The notes beneath the pieces are model-generated. The model had not been told where the DNA came from, searched no databases, and saw nothing but the letters and a program-made list of their open reading frames with translations. 9,434 bases of DNA from Chloroflexia bacterium (GTDB lineage Bacteria > Chloroflexota > Chloroflexia > Thermobaculales > Thermobaculaceae): the NCBI GenBank assembly GCA_013695265.1, contig JACDAU010000242.1, positions 1-9,434 of the forward strand, in the 5' to 3' direction. Positions 1-7,300 of this stretch are shown piece after piece; within the stretch, counting starts at the first letter, position 1; every line of letters begins with the position of its first letter. Made by a program: the position numbers and the translations under genes.

Positions 1-269
1 TGGTCGGTGCCGCCGAGGGTCACGACAAGCCGGTGAAGTACCCCGAGATGTTCATCGTCAGCAATGCCATAGTGCTCAACAAGATTGACCTGATCGAGAT
101 GGTTGATTTCGATCGCGAGTTCTTCTACCAGTCGGTGCGCGCGCTCAACCCGAATGCGCCGATCTTCGAGGTCTCCTGCCGCACGGGTGAGGGCATCTCA
201 TCCTGGGCCGACTGGCTGTTGAGTGAGTGCGCTATCCCTGGGCAACGAGAATCTACAATTGCACCATGA
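1..269 (+). CDS. hypB: Hydrogenase nickel-incorporation GTPase HypB, C-terminal part
   Basis: The gene enters from the left edge; the first complete codon is at 3, giving 88 visible residues. HypB is the SIMIBI-class GTPase that, with HypA, delivers nickel to the large subunit of [NiFe] hydrogenases in the cytoplasm. The visible part shows the family pattern: the segment HDKPVKYPEMF before the guanine-specificity motif NKID (visible residues 26-29), then VDFD, the NP of ALNPNAP and the G5-like SCRTGEG, and the closing helix WADWLL. The P-loop and the metal-binding N-terminus lie outside the window. The last 12 or so residues (AIPGQRESTIAP) look non-conserved. Its stop codon overlaps the start of the next gene (ATGA, 266-269), so the two are probably co-transcribed. 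No other hyp gene is visible downstream, so any hyp operon would be upstream. Identification is confident. Confidence 0.9.
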   Translation, partial: VGAAEGHDKPVKYPEMFIVSNAIVLNKIDLIEMVDFDREFFYQSVRALNPNAPIFEVSCRTGEGISSWADWLLSECAIPGQRESTIAP

Positions 270-874
270 GGATCCGCGAGTCAAGGGTCGAAGACGCAGC
301 GGGCATCGCGCACGTCCACGTCGACAGTTGGCGCACGACGTACCGCGGGCTCCTGCCCGATGCTGTCCTCGATGGGCTTTCCTACAACCAGCGAGAAGGA
401 TTGTGGCGAAGAACGCTCAGCGACCCGGCAGTTGATCGTTTCGTGTTCGTGGCAGAGGATGACGATCGTGAAACCGTTGGCTTCATCGCGGGAGGAAGGG
501 AACGGTCAGACGATCCTATCTACCGTGGCTCTGTGTCCATGCTGTACCTCTTGGAATCTCACCAGCGCATGGGCTTGGGTCGACAGTTGATGCGAGCCGC
601 CGCCCTGCAACTGGCGGAGTGTGACATCCACTCTCTCAGGGTGTGGGTACGAGAGGGCAACAGCGCACGCCACTTCTACGAGGCGCTCGGCGGCAGGTAC
701 ATCCGCGCCAAGCGCCTCGACCTGGCGGGCATGCTGCCCGATATTCGCGAGCACGTCATCGTCACTGAGTTCTTATTTGGCTGGGAGGACACGGGCCCCT
801 TGTTGCGATGCGCCCCGCTGGCGGAGGGCCAAGGGAACCAACCGGATATATACCCTTATGTCCGTCGCCCGTAA
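266..874 (+). CDS. GNAT family N-acetyltransferase
   Basis: A 202-residue protein of the Gcn5-related acetyltransferase fold, which moves an acetyl group from acetyl-CoA to an amine; the substrate cannot be read from the sequence. The N-terminus (MRIRESRVEDAAGIAHVHV) and the segment SWRTTYRGLLPD at residues 21-32 are typical of a common GNAT subgroup. Motif A, the CoA pyrophosphate loop, is HQRMGLG at residues 99-105, with Q100, G103 and G105 in place. The motif-B region is NSARHFYEALGG (132-143). I chose the ATG at 266 over the in-frame GTG at 227 because the domain begins exactly there and it overlaps the hypB stop as ATGA, suggesting translational coupling. The domain seems to end near residue 175 (FGWED). 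The last 25 or so residues have no GNAT character and may reflect readthrough into the GNAT-like remnant that follows. Confidence 0.85.
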   Translation: MRIRESRVEDAAGIAHVHVDSWRTTYRGLLPDAVLDGLSYNQREGLWRRTLSDPAVDRFVFVAEDDDRETVGFIAGGRERSDDPIYRGSVSMLYLLESHQRMGLGRQLMRAAALQLAECDIHSLRVWVREGNSARHFYEALGGRYIRAKRLDLAGMLPDIREHVIVTEFLFGWEDTGPLLRCAPLAEGQGNQPDIYPYVRRP

Positions 875-1016
875 ATATCGCCGCCATGGGGTGGCGCGAG
901 CCCTGGTCGAAGCGGCCCGTCGGTTCGTCGACTCCGAGGGAGGAAACGCCGCCATCTACCAGCACACTGACACGCCCGTGGCCGGCGCAATGGAGTTCTT
1001 GAACGTAAACTACTGA
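858..1016 (+). pseudogene. C-terminal remnant of a second GNAT acetyltransferase
   Basis: A 52-codon open stretch from ATG 858 reads like the second half of a GNAT domain in a different frame from the preceding gene. It shows SVARKYRRHGVARALVEAA, which matches the motif-A pattern (R-R-x-G-x-A) followed by helix 3, then a strand (AAIYQHTD) and the motif-B-like TPVAGAMEFLNVNY before a TGA stop. The N-terminal half of the fold is absent: upstream codons in this frame contain at most one further strand (RIYTL) and then lose resemblance. It overlaps the tail of the complete GNAT by 17 bases. The simplest reading is a degraded tandem or formerly separate acetyltransferase gene. It is too short to be a working GNAT. 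The alternative is a chance match in GC-rich sequence, so confidence is moderate. Confidence 0.5.
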
Positions 1017-1089
1017 TAGGATCGCTTTGAGGCAGGCGGACATCCGAGCCGACCGCCGAGCTTCGCCGTCTTGGGGCGGCGCTGCCACC

Positions 1090-2175
1090 TCAGAGCTGCT
1101 CCCGCCGCTGCTCCGCCTTGAGCCGGTCCACCACCTTGCGGACCTCCTGGGCGCGACTCTTTGGGCAGACGAGCACCGCATCGCCCGTGTCCACGACGAT
1201 CATGTCCTCCAGCCCGATCGCGGTAATCAAGCGTCCAGAGCTGTAAACCAGGGAATCGCGGCACCCGAACGCCATCGCGTCGCCGAGCAGCGAGTTGCCA
1301 TCCTCGTCCCGTGGGCTGAACTCCGCCAACGCCGCCCAGTCGCCCACATCGCTCCAGCCAATATCCACCGGCAGCGTCACGACCTTGTGCGACTGCTCCA
1401 GCACCCCGTAGTCAATGCTCCGGTCCTCAAGCTCCGGCCAGACGCGCCCGATCTCCGCAGCCTCCGCCGGAGTGCCAAGCACCGGTTCGAGTGCGGACAG
1501 TGCGTCAAAGAGCCCAGGCATGTACTGTCGCATCTCCTCCAGAATGGTGCTTGCCTGCCACATGAACATCCCACTGTTCCAGACATACCGCCCACTCTCA
1601 ACGTAGCGGGTGGCGGTTTCGAGGTCCGGCTTCTCGGTAAAGCGCACTACGGCGCGGACCGCATATCCATCGATCGTCTGGATCTCCTCGCCGGTTTCCA
1701 TGTAGCCATAGCCGATGTCGGGGCTGGTGGGCGTGATGCCGAGGGTCACGAGGTGGCCGTGTTCAGCGGCGCGCGCACCGGTCCGCGCCACGGCCCGGAA
1801 GTCCTCCTTCTTGAGGATCACGTGGTCTGCGGGCAGGACCAGCATGACGCCCTGTGGGTCGCGCTTATGGATGTGGGCCGCGGCGTACCCAACCGCCGGA
1901 CCGGAGTTACGCCCGATTGGCTCCGCCAGTACGTTCTCCGGCGGCACCTCGGGCAATTGCTCCCGCACGGCATCAACGTGACGCGCGTTCGTCACCACGT
2001 ACACGTCTTCGGGGGCGACGACCGGCAGCATCCGACCGACCGTCTCCTGAAGCATCGAGACGTCCGTCCGCAACAGATTCAGCAGATGCTTCGGGGTCTC
2101 GCTCCGGCTCCGGGGCCAAAGCCTGGTCCCGCTCCCTCCCGCCAGCACAACAACGTACATTGCCTTCGCCCCCAT
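1090..2175 (-). CDS. manC: Mannose-1-phosphate guanylyltransferase, single-domain type
   Basis: This 361-residue enzyme is predicted to convert mannose-1-phosphate and GTP to GDP-mannose and pyrophosphate in the cytoplasm, feeding mannosylation of glycans and lipids. The nucleotidyltransferase signature GGSGTRLWPRS is at residues 13-23 with K29 shortly after. EPIGRNSGPA (85-94), LPADH (114-118), FTEKP (179-183), WNSGMF (199-204), IDYGVLE (254-260) and GWSDVGDW (273-280) follow in family order. The protein stops after the guanylyltransferase and short beta-helix-like region and lacks the C-terminal cupin (phosphomannose isomerase) domain of the long AlgA/ManC type. Start 2175 is supported by GAGGTG 6 bases upstream; an in-frame ATG at 2160 is less well placed. 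The gene is divergent from a GDP-mannose-using glycosyltransferase. The symbol is given by function; some annotators leave short forms unnamed. Confidence 0.9.
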   Translation of the reverse strand: MGAKAMYVVVLAGGSGTRLWPRSRSETPKHLLNLLRTDVSMLQETVGRMLPVVAPEDVYVVTNARHVDAVREQLPEVPPENVLAEPIGRNSGPAVGYAAAHIHKRDPQGVMLVLPADHVILKKEDFRAVARTGARAAEHGHLVTLGITPTSPDIGYGYMETGEEIQTIDGYAVRAVVRFTEKPDLETATRYVESGRYVWNSGMFMWQASTILEEMRQYMPGLFDALSALEPVLGTPAEAAEIGRVWPELEDRSIDYGVLEQSHKVVTLPVDIGWSDVGDWAALAEFSPRDEDGNSLLGDAMAFGCRDSLVYSSGRLITAIGLEDMIVVDTGDAVLVCPKSRAQEVRKVVDRLKAEQRREQL

Positions 2176-2213
2176 ATTCCCACCTCACAGATCGCCCAGT
2201 GCAGCAAGCACAT

Positions 2214-2241
2214 ACTATAACCCAGGATGGTACAGCAGCAA
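2214..2241 (-). promoter_or_regulatory. Putative sigma-70-type promoter for manC
   Basis: On the minus strand the -10-like hexamer TATAGT (2219-2214, five of six consensus bases) lies 16 bp from a weak -35-like TTGCTG (2241-2236). The -10 sits about 40 bases upstream of the manC start codon. The -10 is good and the -35 poor, so the site is only plausible. Confidence 0.4.
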
Positions 2242-2258
2242 GACTGCCGGTCCGCGCC

Positions 2259-2288
2259 TTGACACCCCTGCGTCCGGTTTGGTCAAAT
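2259..2288 (+). promoter_or_regulatory. Putative sigma-70-type promoter for the mannosyltransferase gene
   Basis: A perfect -35 hexamer TTGACA (2259-2264) is followed after 18 bp by TCAAAT (2283-2288), four of six matches to the -10 consensus. It faces the glycosyltransferase start about 40 bases further on. Together with the opposite motif at 2214-2241 it makes this a divergent promoter region in which the two -35 elements lie within about 20 bp of each other. Confidence 0.4.
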
Positions 2289-2329
2289 AAGCTCTTGTGT
2301 TCGAGAAGCAAAAAAGGGGCGCGGCGGGT

Positions 2330-3148
2330 ATGACAGACAGTCGGGCACTCGTGGTGCTGCCGTGCTACAACGAGCGTGAGAACATAGAGCGGCTGCTCAG
2401 GGATATATTCGCGCTCGATCTCGATCTCGATCTGCTCGTCATCGATGACAATAGCCCGGACGGCACGGGTACAGCCGCCGAGGCGATGCGCGCCCGGCAC
2501 CCGCGTCTGTTCGTCATGCATCGCGAAGGGAAGCTAGGGCTTGGAACCGCGTACCGCGCCGGCTTTCACCACGGCCTCGATCACGGCTACGCGAACGTAA
2601 TCACGATGGACGCCGACTTCTCCCATCAACCAAGGTACCTGCTGGATCTCGTGGGACTGGGAGCCGCAGCGGACATGGTCATCGGCTCGCGCTACACCCG
2701 CGGCGGTGGCGCGGAAGGCTGGCCACTGAAGCGCAAGATCATTAGCGGGGCGGCGAATGCGCTTGCTCGCACGGTCCTGGGCGTGACGTCGCGCGACTGC
2801 ACAAGCGGCTACCGATGCTACTCACGCCAAGCGCTGGTCACCATCGACCCTGATACGGTCCTCTCCTCCGGCTACAGCTTCCTCGTGGAGATGCTCTACC
2901 GGGTGGAACGCTCCGGACTGGTGGTGCGTGAGGTACCGATCATCTTCGTGGACCGTGAGCTGGGTCGCAGCAAGATCGACCGAATCGAGGTGTACAAGAC
3001 ACTCTACACACTCGGACGGCTGCGGTTCCCGCACCTGCCGTGGAATGCCGTCGCAAACCTCGGTGCGCGCACGGGGGAGCGCAACGCGGCGCTCGCGTTT
3101 GGGCTTTTCGCCGCCGGACTCTGGCTCCTGCTGCGGCGCAAACACTAA
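2330..3148 (+). CDS. Polyprenol-phosphate mannosyltransferase-like GT2 glycosyltransferase
   Basis: A 272-residue GT-A enzyme resembling the catalytic domain of dolichol- or polyprenol-phosphate mannose synthases, which transfer mannose from GDP-mannose to a polyprenyl phosphate at the inner membrane face. Motifs run in family order: LPCYNERENI (10-19), VIDDNSPDGTG (37-47), GLGTAYRAGF (70-79), MDADFSH (93-99, holding the metal-binding DAD), VIGSRYTRGG (117-126), DCTSGYRCY (156-164), SGYSFLVEM (180-188) and the VDRELGRSK loop (207-215). A hydrophobic segment near 252-268, ending in RRKH, could be one C-terminal membrane anchor. The multi-helix or GtrA-like membrane domain of longer relatives is absent. 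ATG 2330 fits the domain start, with AAGGGG about ten bases upstream; an in-frame GTG at 2297 would add 11 unrelated residues. Its neighbour manC would supply the sugar donor. Mannose is inferred; related enzymes use glucose. Confidence 0.85.
   Translation: MTDSRALVVLPCYNERENIERLLRDIFALDLDLDLLVIDDNSPDGTGTAAEAMRARHPRLFVMHREGKLGLGTAYRAGFHHGLDHGYANVITMDADFSHQPRYLLDLVGLGAAADMVIGSRYTRGGGAEGWPLKRKIISGAANALARTVLGVTSRDCTSGYRCYSRQALVTIDPDTVLSSGYSFLVEMLYRVERSGLVVREVPIIFVDRELGRSKIDRIEVYKTLYTLGRLRFPHLPWNAVANLGARTGERNAALAFGLFAAGLWLLLRRKH
2414..2431 (+). repeat. Three in-frame copies of the hexamer CTCGAT
   Basis: Three perfect tandem copies of CTCGAT encode LDLDLD just before the VIDDNSPDG motif of the glycosyltransferase. 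The unit length is a multiple of three, so copy-number change would add or remove Leu-Asp pairs without breaking the frame. Confidence 0.75.
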
Positions 3149-3151
3149 GTT

Positions 3152-3181
3152 TTGGCGGGTCTATGCCGCTGGTGCTATAAT
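3152..3181 (+). promoter_or_regulatory. Strong sigma-70-type promoter for rplU-rpmA-rpmE
   Basis: A perfect -10 hexamer TATAAT (3176-3181) is preceded after 18 bp by TTGGCG (3152-3157), four of six matches to TTGACA. It starts 3 bases after the glycosyltransferase stop codon and leaves a leader of roughly 50 bases before rplU. This is the best promoter-like sequence in the window, as expected for ribosomal protein genes. Confidence 0.65.
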
Positions 3182-3241
3182 GGGAACTCGTTGAATGTAT
3201 GTGCGGTGCGTATAAGCGTGCCCTGATTTCTGGAGGTCGTA

Positions 3242-3553
3242 GTGTACGCCGTCGTACGGAGTAACAGCAAGCAGTTCAAGGTCGCGGTGGGCGACGTCAT
3301 AGAGCTGGACGCGCTCGGCTTTGAGCCCGGCGACCCCGTTGAGCTGGGCGACGTGTTGATGCTCGTGGACGGCGAGAACGTGCAGATCGGCGCGCCGATT
3401 ATCGACGGTGCGTCTGTGCGGGCAACCGTCGTAGGGCAGGTGCGCGGCCCGAAGATCCGGATCTTCAAGTTCAAGGCAAAGAAGCGCTATCGCAAGCACG
3501 CCGGGCATAAACAGAGCTACACCCGCGTTAAAGTAGATGAGATCGTAACGTAG
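3242..3553 (+). CDS. rplU: 50S ribosomal protein L21
   Basis: A 103-residue protein of normal L21 length. L21 binds 23S rRNA (with L20) in the large subunit. It begins MYAVVRSNSKQFKVAVGD, matching the L21 start, although the usual GGKQ reads NSKQ here. The conserved GDPVELGDVLMLVDG follows, then the C-terminal RNA-binding stretch FKFKAKKRYRKHAGHKQSY and a VDEI ending. The start codon is GTG, decided by a perfect GGAGGT at 3232-3237 with a four-base spacer and by the conserved MYA(V/I)V beginning. It leads a three-gene ribosomal cluster, with 15 bases before rpmA. Confidence 0.97.
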   Translation: MYAVVRSNSKQFKVAVGDVIELDALGFEPGDPVELGDVLMLVDGENVQIGAPIIDGASVRATVVGQVRGPKIRIFKFKAKKRYRKHAGHKQSYTRVKVDEIVT

Positions 3554-3568
3554 AGAAAGAGGCGAAGC

Positions 3569-3865
3569 ATGGCTCATAAGAAGGGGGTTGGTAGCTCCCG
3601 CAACGGTCGCGACAGCAACCCAAAGATGCTCGGCGTCAAAAAGTACGGCGGCGAGGTTGTGCGCGCGGGGAACATCATCGTCCGCCAGCGCGGCACAAAG
3701 ATTCGCCCCGGCGAGAACGTAGGGCTCGGACGCGATCACACGATCTTCGCGCTGATAGACGGCGAGGTAAAGTTCGCCCGGTTCGCTGGCTCCCAGCGGC
3801 AGGTCAGCGTCTATCCAGCAGCACAGGTTGAAGCAGTTCAGGCACAAGAAGTCGCCCAGGCTTAG
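3569..3865 (+). CDS. rpmA: 50S ribosomal protein L27
   Basis: A 98-residue L27, the large-subunit protein whose flexible N-terminus reaches the peptidyl-transferase centre. The sequence starts MAHKKGVGSSRNGRDSNPK and continues through LGVKKYGGE, IIVRQRGTK, PGENVGLG and DHTIFAL, all diagnostic for the family. No cleavable N-terminal extension of the Firmicutes type is present; the mature AHKKG start directly follows Met1. The C-terminus has a short Ala/Gln/Glu-rich tail (PAAQVEAVQAQEVAQA) beyond the conserved core. AGAGG at 3558-3562 is a good ribosome binding site six bases from the ATG. It is co-transcribed with rplU and rpmE. Confidence 0.97.
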   Translation: MAHKKGVGSSRNGRDSNPKMLGVKKYGGEVVRAGNIIVRQRGTKIRPGENVGLGRDHTIFALIDGEVKFARFAGSQRQVSVYPAAQVEAVQAQEVAQA

Positions 3866-3898
3866 ACAGGCAAGACTAGGAAACACGGTACAAAAACC

Positions 3899-4312
3899 AT
3901 GAAAGCAAACATCCACCCGAACTACGTTGAGGCCACGGTGACGTGCGCCTGCGGCAATACATGGCAGACTATGTCCACTCGTCCGAACCTGCGAACGGAC
4001 CTGTGCTCACAGTGCCACCCGTTCTACACTGGCGAGCAGCGCATCGTGGACACCGCCGGTCAGGTCGATCGCTTTATGCGCCGGATGGGTCGGCGTCAGG
4101 CACCGCAGCGGGGAAGCACCTCGCAGCAGACGCCGGTACAGACGCCGGCAACCGAGCGACCAACCGTCGCACAGGTTGCCGGTCAAATCCCGGCGGATGA
4201 GCCAGCGGGCGCGGCGGGCGTTGGTCCAGAGTCGACCTCCACTGAGTCCAGCGCGCCCATCGGCAAGGACATGGCGCGCCAGCTCGACCCGAAGTCCGCT
4301 TCCCGGTCGTAG
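3899..4312 (+). CDS. rpmE: 50S ribosomal protein L31 with long disordered C-terminal extension
   Basis: The first 67 or so residues are a standard zinc-type L31: MKANIHPNYVEATVTCACGN, then TRPNLRTDLCSQCHPFYTGEQ and VDRFMRRMGRR. The four zinc cysteines are C16, C18, C36 and C39, so this is the C+ form, as opposed to the zinc-independent paralogue. L31 sits at the central protuberance and bridges the subunits. At 137 residues the protein is about twice the usual 65-75. Residues from about 68 onward are rich in Gln, Thr, Pro, Ala and Ser (QQTPVQTPATERPTVAQ and similar) with no recognisable fold, and look intrinsically disordered. The gene follows rpmA by 33 bases; its ribosome binding site is weak (AGGA lies about 17 bases upstream). 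A GC-rich hairpin lies just downstream. Confidence 0.93.
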   Translation: MKANIHPNYVEATVTCACGNTWQTMSTRPNLRTDLCSQCHPFYTGEQRIVDTAGQVDRFMRRMGRRQAPQRGSTSQQTPVQTPATERPTVAQVAGQIPADEPAGAAGVGPESTSTESSAPIGKDMARQLDPKSASRS

Positions 4313-4333
4313 CACGCCAAGGCAAGACGCACT

Positions 4334-4365
4334 AAGAGTCCCCCGAACCAGGTTCGGGGGCTCTT
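4334..4365. terminator. GC-rich hairpin between convergent rpmE and the kinase gene
   Basis: AAGAG-T-CCCCCGAACC pairs with GGTTCGGGGGCTCTT, giving 15 base pairs with one bulged T (4339) and a one-base nominal centre, so in practice a three-base loop. It starts 22 bases after the rpmE stop and ends 16 bases before the kinase stop, so it can serve both strands. There is no long T-run on either side, only the TT at the stem base, so termination may be imperfect or rely on stem strength. Confidence 0.75.
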
Positions 4366-4380
4366 CAATAGCACAACATA

Positions 4381-7300
4381 TCATTGCTCAACTTGCCCGC
4401 CGTTTTCCAGCACTGGCAGGGTAAAGTAGAACCTGCTCCCTTTGCCCTCCTCGGAGGAAACGCCGATCTCCCCGCCGTGGTGGTCGACGATCATCTTGCT
4501 GATGAACAGCCCCAGCCCGAGCCCACCGTAGTTGTTTATGCTCGCGTTCGCCCCCCGGAAGTACAGAAGAAACACCTCCTCCTGTTGCTTGCGGGGTATA
4601 CCAATTCCGTAGTCGGTCACGGAGATCACCGCCTGGCCCCTGTTCCGTTCGATCCGCACATCCGCCTCTTTGCGCGTGCCGGAGTATTTCACCGCGTTCG
4701 TCAGCAGGTTCGTCACCACCTGCTGGATGCGGAGCCGGTCGCCACGCACCCATAAGTCTTCCGCATCGTGGTGCGAGCGCAACACAAAGCCGGGGGAGGA
4801 TGTACGTACGTCCTGCAACACCTCCTCCAGCGCCGCGTCCAGCGCGAACGGGCGCATATCAAAGTGCACGCTCCCGCTCTCGATCCGCGAGACATCAAAC
4901 AAGTCGTTGATGAGATGCGTCATCCGGTCGACCTGACGATTGATCGTGACTAGCGGCTTCAGCGCGCCGGTGTCGTTCTTTTGCCGCGCCCGTGCCTCCA
5001 GGAGTTGTGCATACCCTTTGAGCAAGGTCACCGGCGTCTTCAGCTCGTGTGAAGCGATCGAGAGGAACTGGTTGCGGAGCGCTAGGGCGTGCTCTACCTC
5101 CGAGAGCAACTGGGCGTGCTGCTGCTCGGCGCGGGTGCGTTCCGTGATGTCGTACACTGTGCCGACCATGCGCTCCGGCCGCCCCTCGGCGTCGAACCGC
5201 ACCTCCGCCTGCTCGTGCACCACGCGCTCCGTGCCGTCGGGACGGACGATTCTGTGATTGATGTCGTACATGCCCTCGCCCCGAAGCGACGACTCAACGG
5301 CCTGCTCGACCCGCTCCCGGTCTTCGGGGTGAAGGCAGCGTTTGAAAACCTCATAGTTCGGCACGAAGGACTGCGGCTCGTATCCGAAGATGCGGTATAC
5401 CTCATCGGACCAGCGTTCCTCATCGGCAGCGATATCCCACTCCCAGCTCCCGAGGTGCGCGATACGTTGTGCGGCGGCGAGGTTCGCTTCGCTGCGGCGC
5501 AGCTCCTCCTCCGCCCGCTTGCGGTCCGTGATGTCCGAGTGCGAACCCGCCATCTGGCACGCCTTGCCGTCCGCATCGCGGACCGCCGCACCCCGCGAGA
5601 GAATCCAGCGATACGTGCCATCCCGGTGCCGCAGCCGGTGCTCCACCTCATACGTGGGCGCCTGTCCCCCAAGATATCCGGACAGCCGCGCCAGCACCGG
5701 CTCCAGGTCGTCGGGATGTATCCGCCGACGCCACTCATCGAACGAGTTCGGCAGCTCGTCATCCGCATAGCCGAGCATCTGCTTCCAGCGGGGGGAGTAG
5801 TAGACCTCATCCGTCCGCAGGTTCCAGTCCCAAAGCCCGTCGTTCGCGCCAACCATCGCCCGCTGGAAGCGCTCCTCGCTCTCGCGGAGCGCTTGTTGTG
5901 ACCGCTTGCGCTCGCTCACGTCATGGACGGCAACGCACATGACGTCCCGGCCGTCGTACGAGATCACGCTGGATCTTGCCTCAACATCCACGAGCGTGCC
6001 GTCCTTTCGGCGGTGCTGCCGCTCCCCAATGAAATGCTGCCTGTTCGTGACTACGGACAGGGTGTTCCGATCGATGCTCTCGCGATCGTGCGCGACAAAG
6101 TCGTACAACGTCATCCCCAGTAACTCCTCGGCAGTATAGCCAAGCAGCCGCCGGAACGCCGCGTTCGATTCGATCACGCGCTTCGTCTGCGCATCGGCGA
6201 GGAAGATTCCCTCGGCGGTCTCCTCGACGACGGCCCGGTAGCGCTCCTCCCCCTGGCGAAGCGCAGCCTCGACGCGCCGCCGCTCCGTGAGCTCCGCCTG
6301 CGCTGCGGTGTAGTGGCGCGCGTTGTCGAGGGTGATTGCGGCCAGTTCCGCGAAGCGTGATAGCACACCCTCCTGGTTCGGGCCAAAGCGGCGACCCTCC
6401 TCCGCATACGCAAGTGCGAGTACCCCGATAACGTCCGGTCCACTCCGCAGGGGCACGCCCGCGACCGCGTGTACCAGGCCGTGCTCTCGGTCCGCCCGGC
6501 GGCCTGGCCAGGTATCGTAGTCGTCCACGACCATAGGGTTGCCGGTCTCCCATATCCGGCCGGCGAGACCCTCGGCACGGGCAGCTCGATAGCCTACGTA
6601 CCGGGCGTAGACGCCGGTGCCCACCCGCACCTCGACCTGATCGCTGTCCGACGCGGCCAGATAGATGTAGCCGTGGGTGGTACCCACGAGCGCCCCCGCG
6701 CGCTCCACTATCTGCTGAAGCAGGTCGGCGGGGTCGAGCCGGTTGATGAGCCCAAGCGTCGTCTCGTGCAGTGCGGTAAGGTACCTGCTCTGCCGGCTGA
6801 GGTTTCGCTCTGCATCTTTACGTTCGCTGATGTCGCGTGCGTTGATGACGATTCCCTGCACGCCCGGCTGGTCCATCCGGGCGGTGATGACCGCCTCCAT
6901 GTAGCGCCACGAGCCGTCCGCGTGGCGAATGCGCAGCTCGGTGGTTCCACCGGCAGGGTCGTGCTGGAGCGCCTCGAAGGCTGCAGCAGCGCGCTCCTGG
7001 TCGCTCGGGTGGATGAACTCGCGCGCCTGCTTACCGAAAAACTCCTCGGGCGGGTAGCCCAGAACCCGCTCAATCGCCGGGCTCTCGTAGCGGATCGTGC
7101 CGTCCGGGTCCAGGATCGTAATGATCTCCTGGGAGTTTTGCATGAGCGCACGGAAGCGATCCTCGGTCTGGCGCAGGTGTTCCTCTTCCTGTTGGCGCGC
7201 GGTACTATCGAACAGAAGGCCACGCCGACCGGTTACCTGCCCCGCCTCGTCCAGAGTGGCCGTGGACTCCTCGCGGACCCAGACAACGTGACCGTCTCGT

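Noticed and set aside
1064..1081. Possible hairpin CGCCG/CGGCG downstream of manC as a terminator
   Set aside because: Only five base pairs with an eight-base loop and no T-run; such stems are expected by chance in this base composition.
1027..2220. A 397-codon open frame on the plus strand, antisense to manC
   Set aside because: Its protein is rich in His, Arg and Pro and has no recognisable motif, while the opposite strand encodes a full guanylyltransferase. This is the usual antisense shadow in GC-rich DNA.
3161..3916. A 251-codon minus-strand open frame opposite rplU and rpmA
   Set aside because: The plus strand encodes unmistakable L21 and L27 here.
5089..5901. A 270-codon plus-strand open frame antisense to the PAS region
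   Set aside because: Same reasoning: composition follows the complementary codons of the kinase and no protein family is recognisable.
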